From NCBI GenBank assembly GCA_012839345.1, contig DUNN01000012.1:101327-165326 (forward strand): 64,000 bases of DNA, given 5' to 3'. Shown here in pieces: positions 44,126 to 51,678 of the stretch. A program made the position numbers and the translations under genes. Under the pieces are notes generated by a model. The model was not told the DNA's origin and ran no database searches. It saw nothing but the letters and a program-made list of their open reading frames with translations. Source of the DNA: Clostridiales bacterium (GTDB lineage: Bacteria > Bacillota > Clostridia > Oscillospirales > Acutalibacteraceae). Every line of letters starts with the position of its first letter. The first letter of the stretch is position 1.

Positions 44126-44176
44126 GAAAAAATGGCAGCCGTAAAATGAAAGGAATCCCTACATCTTGCGGCTGCC
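44126..44176 (-). terminator. Terminator after uxaA
   Basis: A GGCAGCCG/CGGCTGCC stem (44134-44141, 44169-44176) with a 27-base loop is followed on the minus strand by ATTTTTTC. It begins 5 bases after the uxaA stop. The rest of the 332-base gap up to gntR holds the gntR promoter and nothing else I recognise. Confidence 0.7.
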
Positions 44177-44181
44177 ACCCA

Positions 44182-45660
44182 TTACAGCGTTACGCCATCC
44201 TTGAAAATTGCCACGTCGCGCTTGTCAAGCGCTTCGGATTTTGCCTGTGCTTCGCCGGAAGCCACACGCAGAACCAAATCAAACAGTTCGTCGGTAACCT
44301 CCTCCATCGAAGCGCCGGAAAGCAGCCGACCCGCATCCAGATCAATCCACTTGCTCTTCTTCTCTTTCAGCGCGGTATTGCTGGAAATTTTCAGAGTCGG
44401 AACCGGGCACCCGAACGGTGTGCCCCGCCCAGTGGTGAACAAAACCATATGCGCGCCGGAAACTGCAGTCGCCGTCGCCGCCACCAGATCGTTGCCGGGG
44501 CCCTGCAGAAGGTTAAGCCCTTTCTTTTGCAGTGGATCGCCATAGCGGAGAACGTCCCGCACCAAAGCGGTACCACCTTTTTGCACACAGCCGAGTGACT
44601 TGTCCTCCAGCGTAGTGATGCCGCCCGCCTTGTTGCCGGGTGACGGATTGGAGTCAATCTCTTGTCCGTAGCGCATAAAATAAGATTTAAAGTTATTAAT
44701 CAAATCCACGGTCTTGTGGAAAACTTCCTCGTTTTCACACCGGTTCATCAGGATGGTTTCCGCGCCGAACATTTCGGGAACCTCCGTCAAAATGGTGCTG
44801 CCGCCCTGTGCAATCAGGCGGTCGGAGAAGGAACCCACCAGCGGATTCGCCGTGATGCCGGAAAAGCCGTCGGAACCACCGCATTTCAGGCCTACAATCA
44901 GTTCGGAAGCACTGCATTCCTCCCGAGTAAAGGAGGAAGCATAGGCGCACAGCTCGCGCATCAGTACAAGCGCGGCTTCCACCTCATCTTCGTGGTCCTG
45001 GCAGTTCATAAACTTGACTCGGTCAGGATTCCAGCTGCCCAAAACCTTTTTCAATTCGTCCAGGTTATTGTTTTCGCAGCCAAGGCCGAGCACCAGCACT
45101 GCGCCGGCGTTCGGGTGGCGAATCAGGCCGCAGAGCGCTTTCTGCGTATTCAGCTGGTCGTCGCCCAGCTGGGAGCAGCCGTACGGATGGCTGTACGCCG
45201 TAATTCCGTCCAGCGCGTCCGTCTTGAACTGCTGCGATTCTTCCTCAATCTTCTTGGCAATCGCGCTCACGCACCCAACGGTTGGAATAATCCAGACCTC
45301 GTTACGGATGCCAACGCTGCCGTCCGCCCTGCGGTAACCCATGAAGGTTTTCGGAGCAATCGGCTTAAGCGGTTTGCCGTTCGGATGATATTCATAATTC
45401 AGCAGGCCGCCCAGCTTTGTTGCCACACAATGGGTGTGCACCCATTGCCCGGGCAGGATATCCCGGACCGCGGTGCCAATGGGGAACCCGTATTTTACAA
45501 TATCCGCCCCGGCGGGGATTTTTTTCAGCGCAATCTTATGACCGGCCGGAATGTCCTCCGCCGCGGTCAGTTGTTCCCCAACCGTCTCCCCTTTGGAAAT
45601 CGGTTCGATTGCCACTGCAACATTATCGGATGTATGAATTCGATAAATTTTACTAATCAT
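44182..45660 (-). CDS. uxaA: Altronate dehydratase
   Basis: This 492-residue enzyme dehydrates D-altronate to KDG in galacturonate catabolism. The N-terminal SAF-type domain (about 1-90) includes HTSDNVAVAIEPI, EDIPAGHKIALKKIPAG and QWVHTHCV. The catalytic domain (about 105-490) has GYRRADGSVGIRNEVWIIPTVGC, HPYGCSQLGDD, GLGCENN and LKCGGSDGFSGITANP. Conserved Cys residues and an iron requirement are known for the family. The full fused form (not split) is present. ATG at 45660 has AAGAGG upstream; it starts 10 bases after uxaB, in one operon. Confidence 0.95.
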   Translation of the reverse strand: MISKIYRIHTSDNVAVAIEPISKGETVGEQLTAAEDIPAGHKIALKKIPAGADIVKYGFPIGTAVRDILPGQWVHTHCVATKLGGLLNYEYHPNGKPLKPIAPKTFMGYRRADGSVGIRNEVWIIPTVGCVSAIAKKIEEESQQFKTDALDGITAYSHPYGCSQLGDDQLNTQKALCGLIRHPNAGAVLVLGLGCENNNLDELKKVLGSWNPDRVKFMNCQDHEDEVEAALVLMRELCAYASSFTREECSASELIVGLKCGGSDGFSGITANPLVGSFSDRLIAQGGSTILTEVPEMFGAETILMNRCENEEVFHKTVDLINNFKSYFMRYGQEIDSNPSPGNKAGGITTLEDKSLGCVQKGGTALVRDVLRYGDPLQKKGLNLLQGPGNDLVAATATAVSGAHMVLFTTGRGTPFGCPVPTLKISSNTALKEKKSKWIDLDAGRLLSGASMEEVTDELFDLVLRVASGEAQAKSEALDKRDVAIFKDGVTL

Positions 45661-45670
45661 GGAATACCTC

Positions 45671-47143
45671 TTACTCTTTGATTTCATCCATGACAGACGC
45701 CATGGCAGAAATCGGGTCCTTCTTCAAACGTTCCAGATCTTTGGCAACGGTATCGGTAAAGTCCTTGTACTGGTTCAGGTCCTCGCCCCAGAATTCCTTC
45801 TTACCCGCCAGCAGCTGGGCGAATTCACGGGTTGGCAGGGACTTGCTGTTCGCGGCAAAAAAGTCCAGAACCGCCTTGTCATCGCGGATCGGATAAGGCT
45901 GGCCGTCGCGGGTGCCCTCCAGCATTCCATCCTTCAGATTATCAGAGGTATAAAACGCTGCCAGCGCCGCAAATGAGAAAGTAAGCAGACGCGGGATCTT
46001 GCCGGTTGCCTGGTAAACATCACGGAAAGTCGGCAGAATTCTGGCTTTCCACTTGGAAACAGAGTTCAGAGCAATGGAGAGCAGTTCGTGCTTCACAAAC
46101 GGATTTTCATACCGCTCGAATACGGAATTTGCGAAAGCAACCGCCTCTTCCCGCGGCAGTTTTACAGTTGGAACGATTTCCTTCATCACAATGGTGTCCA
46201 TATAGCTGCGGATGAGGCTGTCTTCCATGCAGTCCAGAACAATATTCTTGCCCATCAGGTACGAAGCAAGCACCGTTGCCGTATGGGCGCCGTTCAGAAT
46301 GCGGACCTTACGCTCACGGAACGGGCGCTGGTCCTTGGTGAACACCACGTGCATCCCTGCCTTATCCAGCGGGAATTCCGCAGAAATATCCTTTTCGCTT
46401 TCAATCACCCAAAGGGCAAACGGCTCGCAGGTATCCAGCAAATCATCCTCATAGCCAAGCTGTTCCCAAAGCTTTTCAGCTTCTGCTTTCGGGTAGCCGG
46501 TTACAATGCGGTCTACCAATGTACTGCAGAAAATATTATTTTCTTTCACCCAGGCGGTAAATTCCGCACCGAGCTTCCACTGGTCGGCCAGCTTCAGCAC
46601 GCATTCCTTCAGCTTGCCGCCGTTGTTTTCAATCAGCTCCACCGGCAGAAGAATCAGGCCCTTGTCCGCAGCGCCGTTGAAATGACGGAAACGCTCATAC
46701 AGAAACTTGGTCAGCTTGCCCGGGTAAGATTTCGGCGGCTCCGCTTCAAATCGATCCTCCGGGTCGTACACAATGCCAGCCTCCGTAGTGTTGGAAACCA
46801 CAAAGCGGAGGGAATCCAGGTGAGACAAAGCCATGAAATCGCCGTACTCCTCGCCGCTGTCGACCACTTTCTGCACAGAAGTAACCACACGGTTTTCCTC
46901 GTACTTTTTGCCATTCATCTTTCCGCGCATGGATACGGTGTAAAGATTATTCTGTTCATGAAACCGATTCAGGCTGCCGAATGGAATCGGTTTTACAATC
47001 GCAACATCACCGTTAAAAACGCCCTTTTCGTTTGCAACGTCAATCATATAATCCACAAAGGCGCGCAGGAAGTTTCCCTCGCCGAACTGAACCACTTTAA
47101 TCGGTCTTTCGATGCGAGTATAGATTTCATTAATTTTTTTCAT
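45671..47143 (-). CDS. uxaB: Tagaturonate reductase (altronate oxidoreductase)
   Basis: This 490-residue NADH-dependent enzyme of the mannitol dehydrogenase family reduces D-tagaturonate to D-altronate. The nucleotide-binding start KVVQFGEGNFLRAFVDYMID and the LNGAHTATVLASYL active-site region are typical of UxaB rather than UxuB or MtlD. ATG at 47143 (MKKINEIYTRIERPIKVVQF) has AGGAGGAGAC upstream. Its promoter and a LacI-type operator lie directly in front, and uxaA follows. Together with UxaC it converts galacturonate to altronate. Fructuronate reductase activity cannot be excluded but no uxuA is present here. Confidence 0.94.
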   Translation of the reverse strand: MKKINEIYTRIERPIKVVQFGEGNFLRAFVDYMIDVANEKGVFNGDVAIVKPIPFGSLNRFHEQNNLYTVSMRGKMNGKKYEENRVVTSVQKVVDSGEEYGDFMALSHLDSLRFVVSNTTEAGIVYDPEDRFEAEPPKSYPGKLTKFLYERFRHFNGAADKGLILLPVELIENNGGKLKECVLKLADQWKLGAEFTAWVKENNIFCSTLVDRIVTGYPKAEAEKLWEQLGYEDDLLDTCEPFALWVIESEKDISAEFPLDKAGMHVVFTKDQRPFRERKVRILNGAHTATVLASYLMGKNIVLDCMEDSLIRSYMDTIVMKEIVPTVKLPREEAVAFANSVFERYENPFVKHELLSIALNSVSKWKARILPTFRDVYQATGKIPRLLTFSFAALAAFYTSDNLKDGMLEGTRDGQPYPIRDDKAVLDFFAANSKSLPTREFAQLLAGKKEFWGEDLNQYKDFTDTVAKDLERLKKDPISAMASVMDEIKE

Positions 47144-47160
47144 GGTGTCTCCTCCTGTAA

Positions 47161-47212
47161 AATTGTAAGTGCTTACAATTACGTATTCTATCACGTCGCT
47201 TTTAAAAGTCAA
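47161..47212 (-). promoter_or_regulatory. Promoter and LacI-type operator of uxaB-uxaA
   Basis: Minus strand TTGACT (47207-47212), a 16-base spacer ending in TGA, then TAGAAT (47185-47190). Directly downstream, at the expected transcription start, is a palindrome with 9-bp arms AATTGTAAG and CTTACAATT around a central TG (47161-47180). It resembles LacI-family operators and is probably bound by the divergent lacI product. Confidence 0.75.
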
Positions 47213-47283
47213 TAGACTATCCAATAAATAAAAAAATTTAGTTAGTATTGATTTTATTGGTGCATAATGTTATAATTTTGGAT

Positions 47284-47298
47284 GAAAGTGCTTACATT
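47284..47298 (+). promoter_or_regulatory. Second, partial LacI-type site between uxaB and lacI
   Basis: AAAGTGCTTACATTA repeats the GTGCTTACA half of the operator at 47161-47180, about 105 bases away. It could mediate autoregulation of lacI or DNA looping. The other half of the palindrome is degenerate. The rest of the 311-base gap is AT-rich and holds nothing else I recognise. Confidence 0.5.
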
Positions 47299-47454
47299 AT
47301 TGTATGTGAAAAATATGAAGATATCCGTATATAAAATCAATATTAGATATTAATTGAAAATCATATTTTTCGACGGGCGGTTTGGCACACCGCAGAATTC
47401 CGCAAGCCAGCGCCGGTCAAAACGTTTGGCCGGTCCGAAAGGATCACCCTGATT

Positions 47455-48456
47455 ATGAACATTTATGACATTGCCCAGCGCAGCGGAGTTTCGATTGCCA
47501 CCGTATCGCGCGTGTTGAATGGCGGCAAAAACGTAAGTCAGAAAACCCGCGAAAAAGTGCTCTCCGTTATGCAGGAGGAAGCATACACCCCAAATGCATT
47601 TGCGCGGGGATTGGGCCTGAATACAATGAAAATGGTCGGTATCCTTTGTACGGACGTTTCCGACACCTTTTATGCCAAGGCCCTTTCCTTGGTGGAGGGC
47701 AACCTGCGCCGCCACGGGTTTGACGTGTTACTCTGCTGCACGGGCAGCCAGCTGGAGGACAAAAAAAAGTACCTGGAACTGCTGCTGCAAAAGCGCGTGG
47801 ATGCCGTCGTTCTAATCGGCTCTGCCTTTCAGGAAAATACGGATAACTCTCACATTGGCGCAGCATCCAAACAGGTTCCCGTGGTTATCATCAACGGTCT
47901 TGTGGAACTGCCGAATGTCTACTGCGTTCTCTGCGACGAAAAGGAGGCGCTCACCCGCAATGTGGAACTACTTTACCGGCAGGGAAGCCGCCGGATTCTG
48001 TATTTATATGATACACTGACTTACAGCGGCTGCCAAAAGCTTGCCGGCTACCGGGAAGGCTGGCGCAGCTGTGGGCTTCCCGAAGAAGATCTTCTGGCTG
48101 TTCAGGTGAACAAAAATCTAGAGGAAGTACGCAGCAAGGTGAAGTCCCTGCTGGAAAACGGAGAATCATTCGATGCTGTGCTCGCTTCCGAAGATCTGCT
48201 GGCAGTGGGCGCACAAAAGGCGCTCGCGGGCAGGGGACTGACTCTGCCGATTATTGGCTTCAACAACTCTGTTTTGGCACAATGTGCTTCCCCCTCCCTG
48301 TCCAGCGTGGATAATATGTTAGACACACTCTGTCCCACCGCGGTCAATCTGCTGATGGATCTTCTGGATGGCAAACCGGCGCCGCACAAAATTCTTCTTT
48401 CCGCACAGCTTACAGAGCGGGAAACATTTCGTATGGACTCTACTCCCCATGTATAA
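47455..48456 (+). CDS. LacI-family transcriptional regulator of uronate genes
   Basis: This is a 333-residue regulator. The N-terminal helix-turn-helix and hinge helix are NIYDIAQRSGVSIATVSRVLNGGKNVSQKTREKV and YTPNAFARGL. The remaining 270 residues form the periplasmic-binding-protein-like effector domain (VGILCTDVSDTFYAK, DAVLASEDLLAVGAQKAL). It is divergent from uxaB-uxaA and followed by uxaC. GTGCTTACA operator sites lie in the divergent promoter region, so it likely represses uxaBA (and perhaps uxaC), with galacturonate, tagaturonate or a related acid as inducer. AAAGGATCACC precedes the ATG. Confidence 0.93.
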   Translation: MNIYDIAQRSGVSIATVSRVLNGGKNVSQKTREKVLSVMQEEAYTPNAFARGLGLNTMKMVGILCTDVSDTFYAKALSLVEGNLRRHGFDVLLCCTGSQLEDKKKYLELLLQKRVDAVVLIGSAFQENTDNSHIGAASKQVPVVIINGLVELPNVYCVLCDEKEALTRNVELLYRQGSRRILYLYDTLTYSGCQKLAGYREGWRSCGLPEEDLLAVQVNKNLEEVRSKVKSLLENGESFDAVLASEDLLAVGAQKALAGRGLTLPIIGFNNSVLAQCASPSLSSVDNMLDTLCPTAVNLLMDLLDGKPAPHKILLSAQLTERETFRMDSTPHV

Positions 48457-48478
48457 TCGCGCTGGAAACTGATACGAT

Positions 48479-48504
48479 AATCATTATTCTACCCGATAAT
48501 GATT
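48479..48504 (+). repeat. Perfect inverted repeat in the lacI-uxaC gap
   Basis: AATCATTAT and ATAATGATT (9-bp arms, 8-base spacer) lie 32 bases before the uxaC start, just upstream of its AAGGAGG site. It differs from the LacI-type sites. It could be an operator for another regulator or an RNA stem near the ribosome site. Confidence 0.45.
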
Positions 48505-48535
48505 TACCGATACATTATTAAGGAGGACACTCACA

Positions 48536-49942
48536 ATGAAGGAATTTATGGATAAGGATTTCCTGCTCTCCAACGAAACTGCAAAAAAACTGTTCCACGA
48601 ATATGCGGAACAAATGCCGATTGTCGATTATCACTGCCACATAAACCCGGCGGAAATTGCGCAAAACCGCAAATTTGAAAACATTACACAAGTCTGGCTC
48701 GGCGGCGACCATTACAAATGGAGAATGATGCGCTCCAACGGCGTCGATGAGAAATATATTACCGGCGACGGAAGCGACCGCGAAAAATTCCAGGCTTACG
48801 CCGAATCCCTGACAAAGGCAATCGGCAACCCGCTGTACCACTGGACTCACCTGGAACTGAAAAAGTATTTCGGTTACAATGGCGTTCTGAACGGGGATAC
48901 CGCAGAAGAGGTCTGGAACCTTTGCAATGAAAAGCTAAAATCGGATGCCCTGAGTGTACGCGGCATTATTGATCAGTCCAAGGTCACCCTGATCTGCACC
49001 ACAGACGACCCGGTGGACACACTGGAATACCACAAGCAGATTCAGTCCGACTCGTCCTGCAAAGTGAAGGTAGTTCCCGCATGGCGCCCCGACAAAGCCA
49101 TGAATATTGAAAAGGACACCTTTGCCGCTTATATGGACAAGCTGGCGGAGGTTTCCGGCGTCACCATTTCGAAATTTGACGATGTTTGCAAAGCGCTGAG
49201 CAATCGGCTGGATTATTTTGAAAAAATGGGCTGCAAAGCTTCCGACCACGGCCTGAACGAGGTTATTTACGCCCCCGCTTCCAAAGAAAAACTGAATCAA
49301 ATTCTGGAAGCCGGTCTTGCCGGAAAAGCGCTTTCCGCGCAGGAAGTGGACGAATACAAATATGCGGTACTGATTTTCCTTGCACACGAGTATGCCAAAC
49401 GCGGCTGGGTCATGCAGTTCCATTACGGCACCGCACGCGACACCAACACCTTAATGTTCAACAAGCTCGGCCCGGACACCGGCTTTGACTGCATTTCTCC
49501 GGAAATGGGCGGCAAAGGACTTTACAAGCTGCTCGACGTGCTGAATCAGGAAAACAGCCTTCCGAAGACCATTCTCTATTCCCTGAATCCGAATGACAAC
49601 GCTTACCTTGATACCGTGATCGGATGCTTCCAGGGCACCGAGGCAGCGGGCAAGATCCAGCACGGCGCTGCCTGGTGGTTCAATGACACCAAGAACGGCA
49701 TGATCGATCAGCTCACCAGCCTTGCCAGCCTTTCCGTACTTGGCAATTTCGTGGGTATGCTGACCGATTCCCGCAGCTTCCTTTCCTATACCCGTCATGA
49801 GTATTTCCGCCGCATCCTCTGCAACCTGATCGGCACTTGGGTGGAAAACGGCGAATACCCCTGCGACATGAAAGCGCTTGGGCAAATGGTTCAGGATATT
49901 TCCTATAATAATGCGATCCGCTATTTCGGATTTTCCGTCTGA
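48536..49942 (+). CDS. uxaC: Glucuronate/galacturonate isomerase
   Basis: This 468-residue enzyme of the amidohydrolase superfamily isomerises D-galacturonate to D-tagaturonate (and glucuronate to fructuronate). The metal-binding region IVDYHCHINPAEIAQNRKF, CTTDDPVDTLEYHKQI, WVMQFHYGTARDTN and LTDSRSFLSYTRHEYFRRILCNLIG are hallmark stretches. Length fits the family (about 465-475). The ATG follows AAGGAGGACACTCACA. It lies 79 bases after lacI, plausibly on the same transcript, and its mRNA would run about 260 bases to the terminator at 50158. Confidence 0.96.
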   Translation: MKEFMDKDFLLSNETAKKLFHEYAEQMPIVDYHCHINPAEIAQNRKFENITQVWLGGDHYKWRMMRSNGVDEKYITGDGSDREKFQAYAESLTKAIGNPLYHWTHLELKKYFGYNGVLNGDTAEEVWNLCNEKLKSDALSVRGIIDQSKVTLICTTDDPVDTLEYHKQIQSDSSCKVKVVPAWRPDKAMNIEKDTFAAYMDKLAEVSGVTISKFDDVCKALSNRLDYFEKMGCKASDHGLNEVIYAPASKEKLNQILEAGLAGKALSAQEVDEYKYAVLIFLAHEYAKRGWVMQFHYGTARDTNTLMFNKLGPDTGFDCISPEMGGKGLYKLLDVLNQENSLPKTILYSLNPNDNAYLDTVIGCFQGTEAAGKIQHGAAWWFNDTKNGMIDQLTSLASLSVLGNFVGMLTDSRSFLSYTRHEYFRRILCNLIGTWVENGEYPCDMKALGQMVQDISYNNAIRYFGFSV

Positions 49943-50157
49943 TGGAAAACAGTTAGCGACAGGAACTTTGCTTTTTCATTCCGGAGAAACCACCACAGTA
50001 GGAAGTTCTGTCCAGTGAGTGTGTGCAAACGGGTAACGGCTTTCCCGGAGCCGTAGGCCGGGTGCTTCCGATAAATTTATACAACAGAAGACTTCACGCC
50101 AGTTTAAATTTCACAAGGCGAAGCAGAAAAAAGCAATCATCTTGTCTCATCAAAATA

Positions 50158-50206
50158 AGGGTACCGCGAAATGAATTTAGATTCATTTCGCGGTACCCTC
50201 TTTTTT
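50158..50206 (+). terminator. Terminator downstream of uxaC
   Basis: A perfect 19-bp stem (50158-50176 with 50181-50199) with a TTAG loop is followed by CTTTTTT. The 215 bases between the uxaC stop and this stem hold an ACGGCT/AGCCGT hairpin (about 50037-50055) but no gene. Confidence 0.9.
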
Positions 50207-50246
50207 AATTCACATTTTACCGCAAGCAACGCGGAAAAATTTCGCC

Positions 50247-51299
50247 TTATGCCGCAAGCTTTTTGACTCTGGCGTGCGCCGTAAGGTCGGTATAAAGTTC
50301 AGAGGTATAGGGGTTGCGTCCTGTCTTCGCAATATGAACAATCATATAAACAAAGACCGCTGCATTCGCAAGCAGCGCCAAAAGGCTTACCACAAAAAGC
50401 GCCGTGGTATCCGGCGAAGCTGAGGCAACTGTGTAGATGCCAGGGGCGGCGTTCATGGTGTATCCGTCCGGAGCAAGTAGCCCCTGTATTACCGCCTCCT
50501 GCGCGATGGAATGGCTGGCCGCGGACTGCACCATCCAGTGGCTCGCGTCCTGGAAAGAAGGGAACGTTTGCGCAAACATGCACCACAAAGCCAGGGTTTG
50601 CGCACGGTGCTGCAGCCATGCACCCTTCCCCACGGTGAACGCACACAGAGTTGGTGCCAAAAGCAGCGCCAGGCCACAGTACCACGCATGGGTCGGCAGG
50701 CAGTTGTAGGTATACGCAAAATTCCAAAGGTCATACGCAATAATCCAGAACCAAAGCATATCCGGCCACAGCATGTCGCAGCTTTTATCCTTTTCGGTCA
50801 CGGTACGGATGCAGATACCGAACCAGCCGGTAATGGTAAGAATGTTAAGGATGCCGGCAATTCCGTTCATATAGTTCCATGAGCCGCCAATGTAGTACTG
50901 GATTTGGTTATTGGCATATTCAACCACCGGGGTGGTGTACTGGCCAACCTGAAAGTCGCGCACAACCGCCTCGCAGATATTAATGGCGAGGATGAGTGGA
51001 GGAAAACATAAGGCAATCTTATTTTTAGACAGCCCCTTTACATGACGGATACACCAGAAACCGATGCAGCCCGCCGTTGAGGAATAAACCTTTGCCAAGT
51101 GGAACCAGTCCATGTAAGCACTGCCGCGAAAAGCGGTCAGCCACAGTACTGTCAGTACAACGGGCAGAATGACAAAGAAGCTGAACCCAACCCATTTAAA
51201 GCGGCGGCCCACCTCGTTGAGCACAAAGAGGCTGACGAACACACAAAGCCAGACAAGGAGTACCAATACGGTGGGAATGCCTTCATAAAATACAAACAT
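50247..51299 (-). CDS. Multi-pass membrane protein, unknown function (DUF5692-like)
   Basis: This 350-residue protein has about eight or nine predicted membrane helices, for example at about 6-26, 36-56, 92-110, 142-165, 178-198, 205-225 and 303-325. It is rich in Trp (more than ten) with a short basic C-terminal tail. Conserved-looking polar pieces inside the membrane region are RDFQVGQYTTPVVEYANNQIQ and NCLPTHAWYCG. It resembles what I remember of the DUF5692 family, with no known function. It is the last gene of hypB-oxidoreductase-hypA, 33 bases after hypA. That places it with nickel handling and redox chemistry; nickel or organic-acid transport is possible but only a guess. Confidence 0.75.
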   Translation of the reverse strand: MFVFYEGIPTVLVLLVWLCVFVSLFVLNEVGRRFKWVGFSFFVILPVVLTVLWLTAFRGSAYMDWFHLAKVYSSTAGCIGFWCIRHVKGLSKNKIALCFPPLILAINICEAVVRDFQVGQYTTPVVEYANNQIQYYIGGSWNYMNGIAGILNILTITGWFGICIRTVTEKDKSCDMLWPDMLWFWIIAYDLWNFAYTYNCLPTHAWYCGLALLLAPTLCAFTVGKGAWLQHRAQTLALWCMFAQTFPSFQDASHWMVQSAASHSIAQEAVIQGLLAPDGYTMNAAPGIYTVASASPDTTALFVVSLLALLANAAVFVYMIVHIAKTGRNPYTSELYTDLTAHARVKKLAA

Positions 51300-51332
51300 A
51301 GAAGATTCCTCCTTATTATATGCGCTGCCGGT

Positions 51333-51674
51333 TTACCGGCAGACGAGTTCCTTGACAATCATATCGTTGCCCTCGAGGATTTCCAGATTCTGCCCGCTGC
51401 AGTCCGGGCAGCGAAGGTCATTTGCCGCGGCATTGAACACCAGCCCGCAATCCCGGCATTTCACAATTCCCGGTACCGTGACCAGCTCAAGCGCAGTCTT
51501 TTCCATAAAAGTTTTATAAACGGCGGCAGGATAGCACTGCTCAATATAGCGTGGGACTATTCCGGAAAGCTCCCCGACCTCGATGACGATTTTTTCGACC
51601 TCGGTAAGTCCTTCCTCGGTTACGATTTTTTCTATGGTATGAACCAACGAGCTGAGAATGCCCAATTCATGCAT
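51333..51674 (-). CDS. hypA: Nickel metallochaperone HypA
   Basis: This 113-residue protein inserts nickel, with HypB, into [NiFe]-hydrogenase or other Ni enzymes. The N-terminal MHELGI supplies the Ni ligands (Met1 amine, His2). A zinc knuckle is formed by Cys73, Cys76, Cys89 and Cys92 (VKCRDCG and LRCPDCS). Length is standard. ATG at 51674 was chosen because only this start gives the obligatory MHE N terminus; the frame extends to 51692. It starts 4 bases after the oxidoreductase stop. No HypC, D, E, F or hydrogenase subunits are near, so the target enzyme is unknown. Confidence 0.94.
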   Translation of the reverse strand: MHELGILSSLVHTIEKIVTEEGLTEVEKIVIEVGELSGIVPRYIEQCYPAAVYKTFMEKTALELVTVPGIVKCRDCGLVFNAAANDLRCPDCSGQNLEILEGNDMIVKELVCR

Positions 51675-51678
51675 GGAA

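Noticed and set aside
44662..45681. 339-codon open frame on the plus strand
   Set aside because: Antisense to uxaA. Open because of codon bias on the coding strand, not because it is a gene.
46088..47215. 375-codon open frame on the plus strand
   Set aside because: It lies entirely opposite uxaB and runs through its promoter and ribosome site. No family resemblance or ribosome site.
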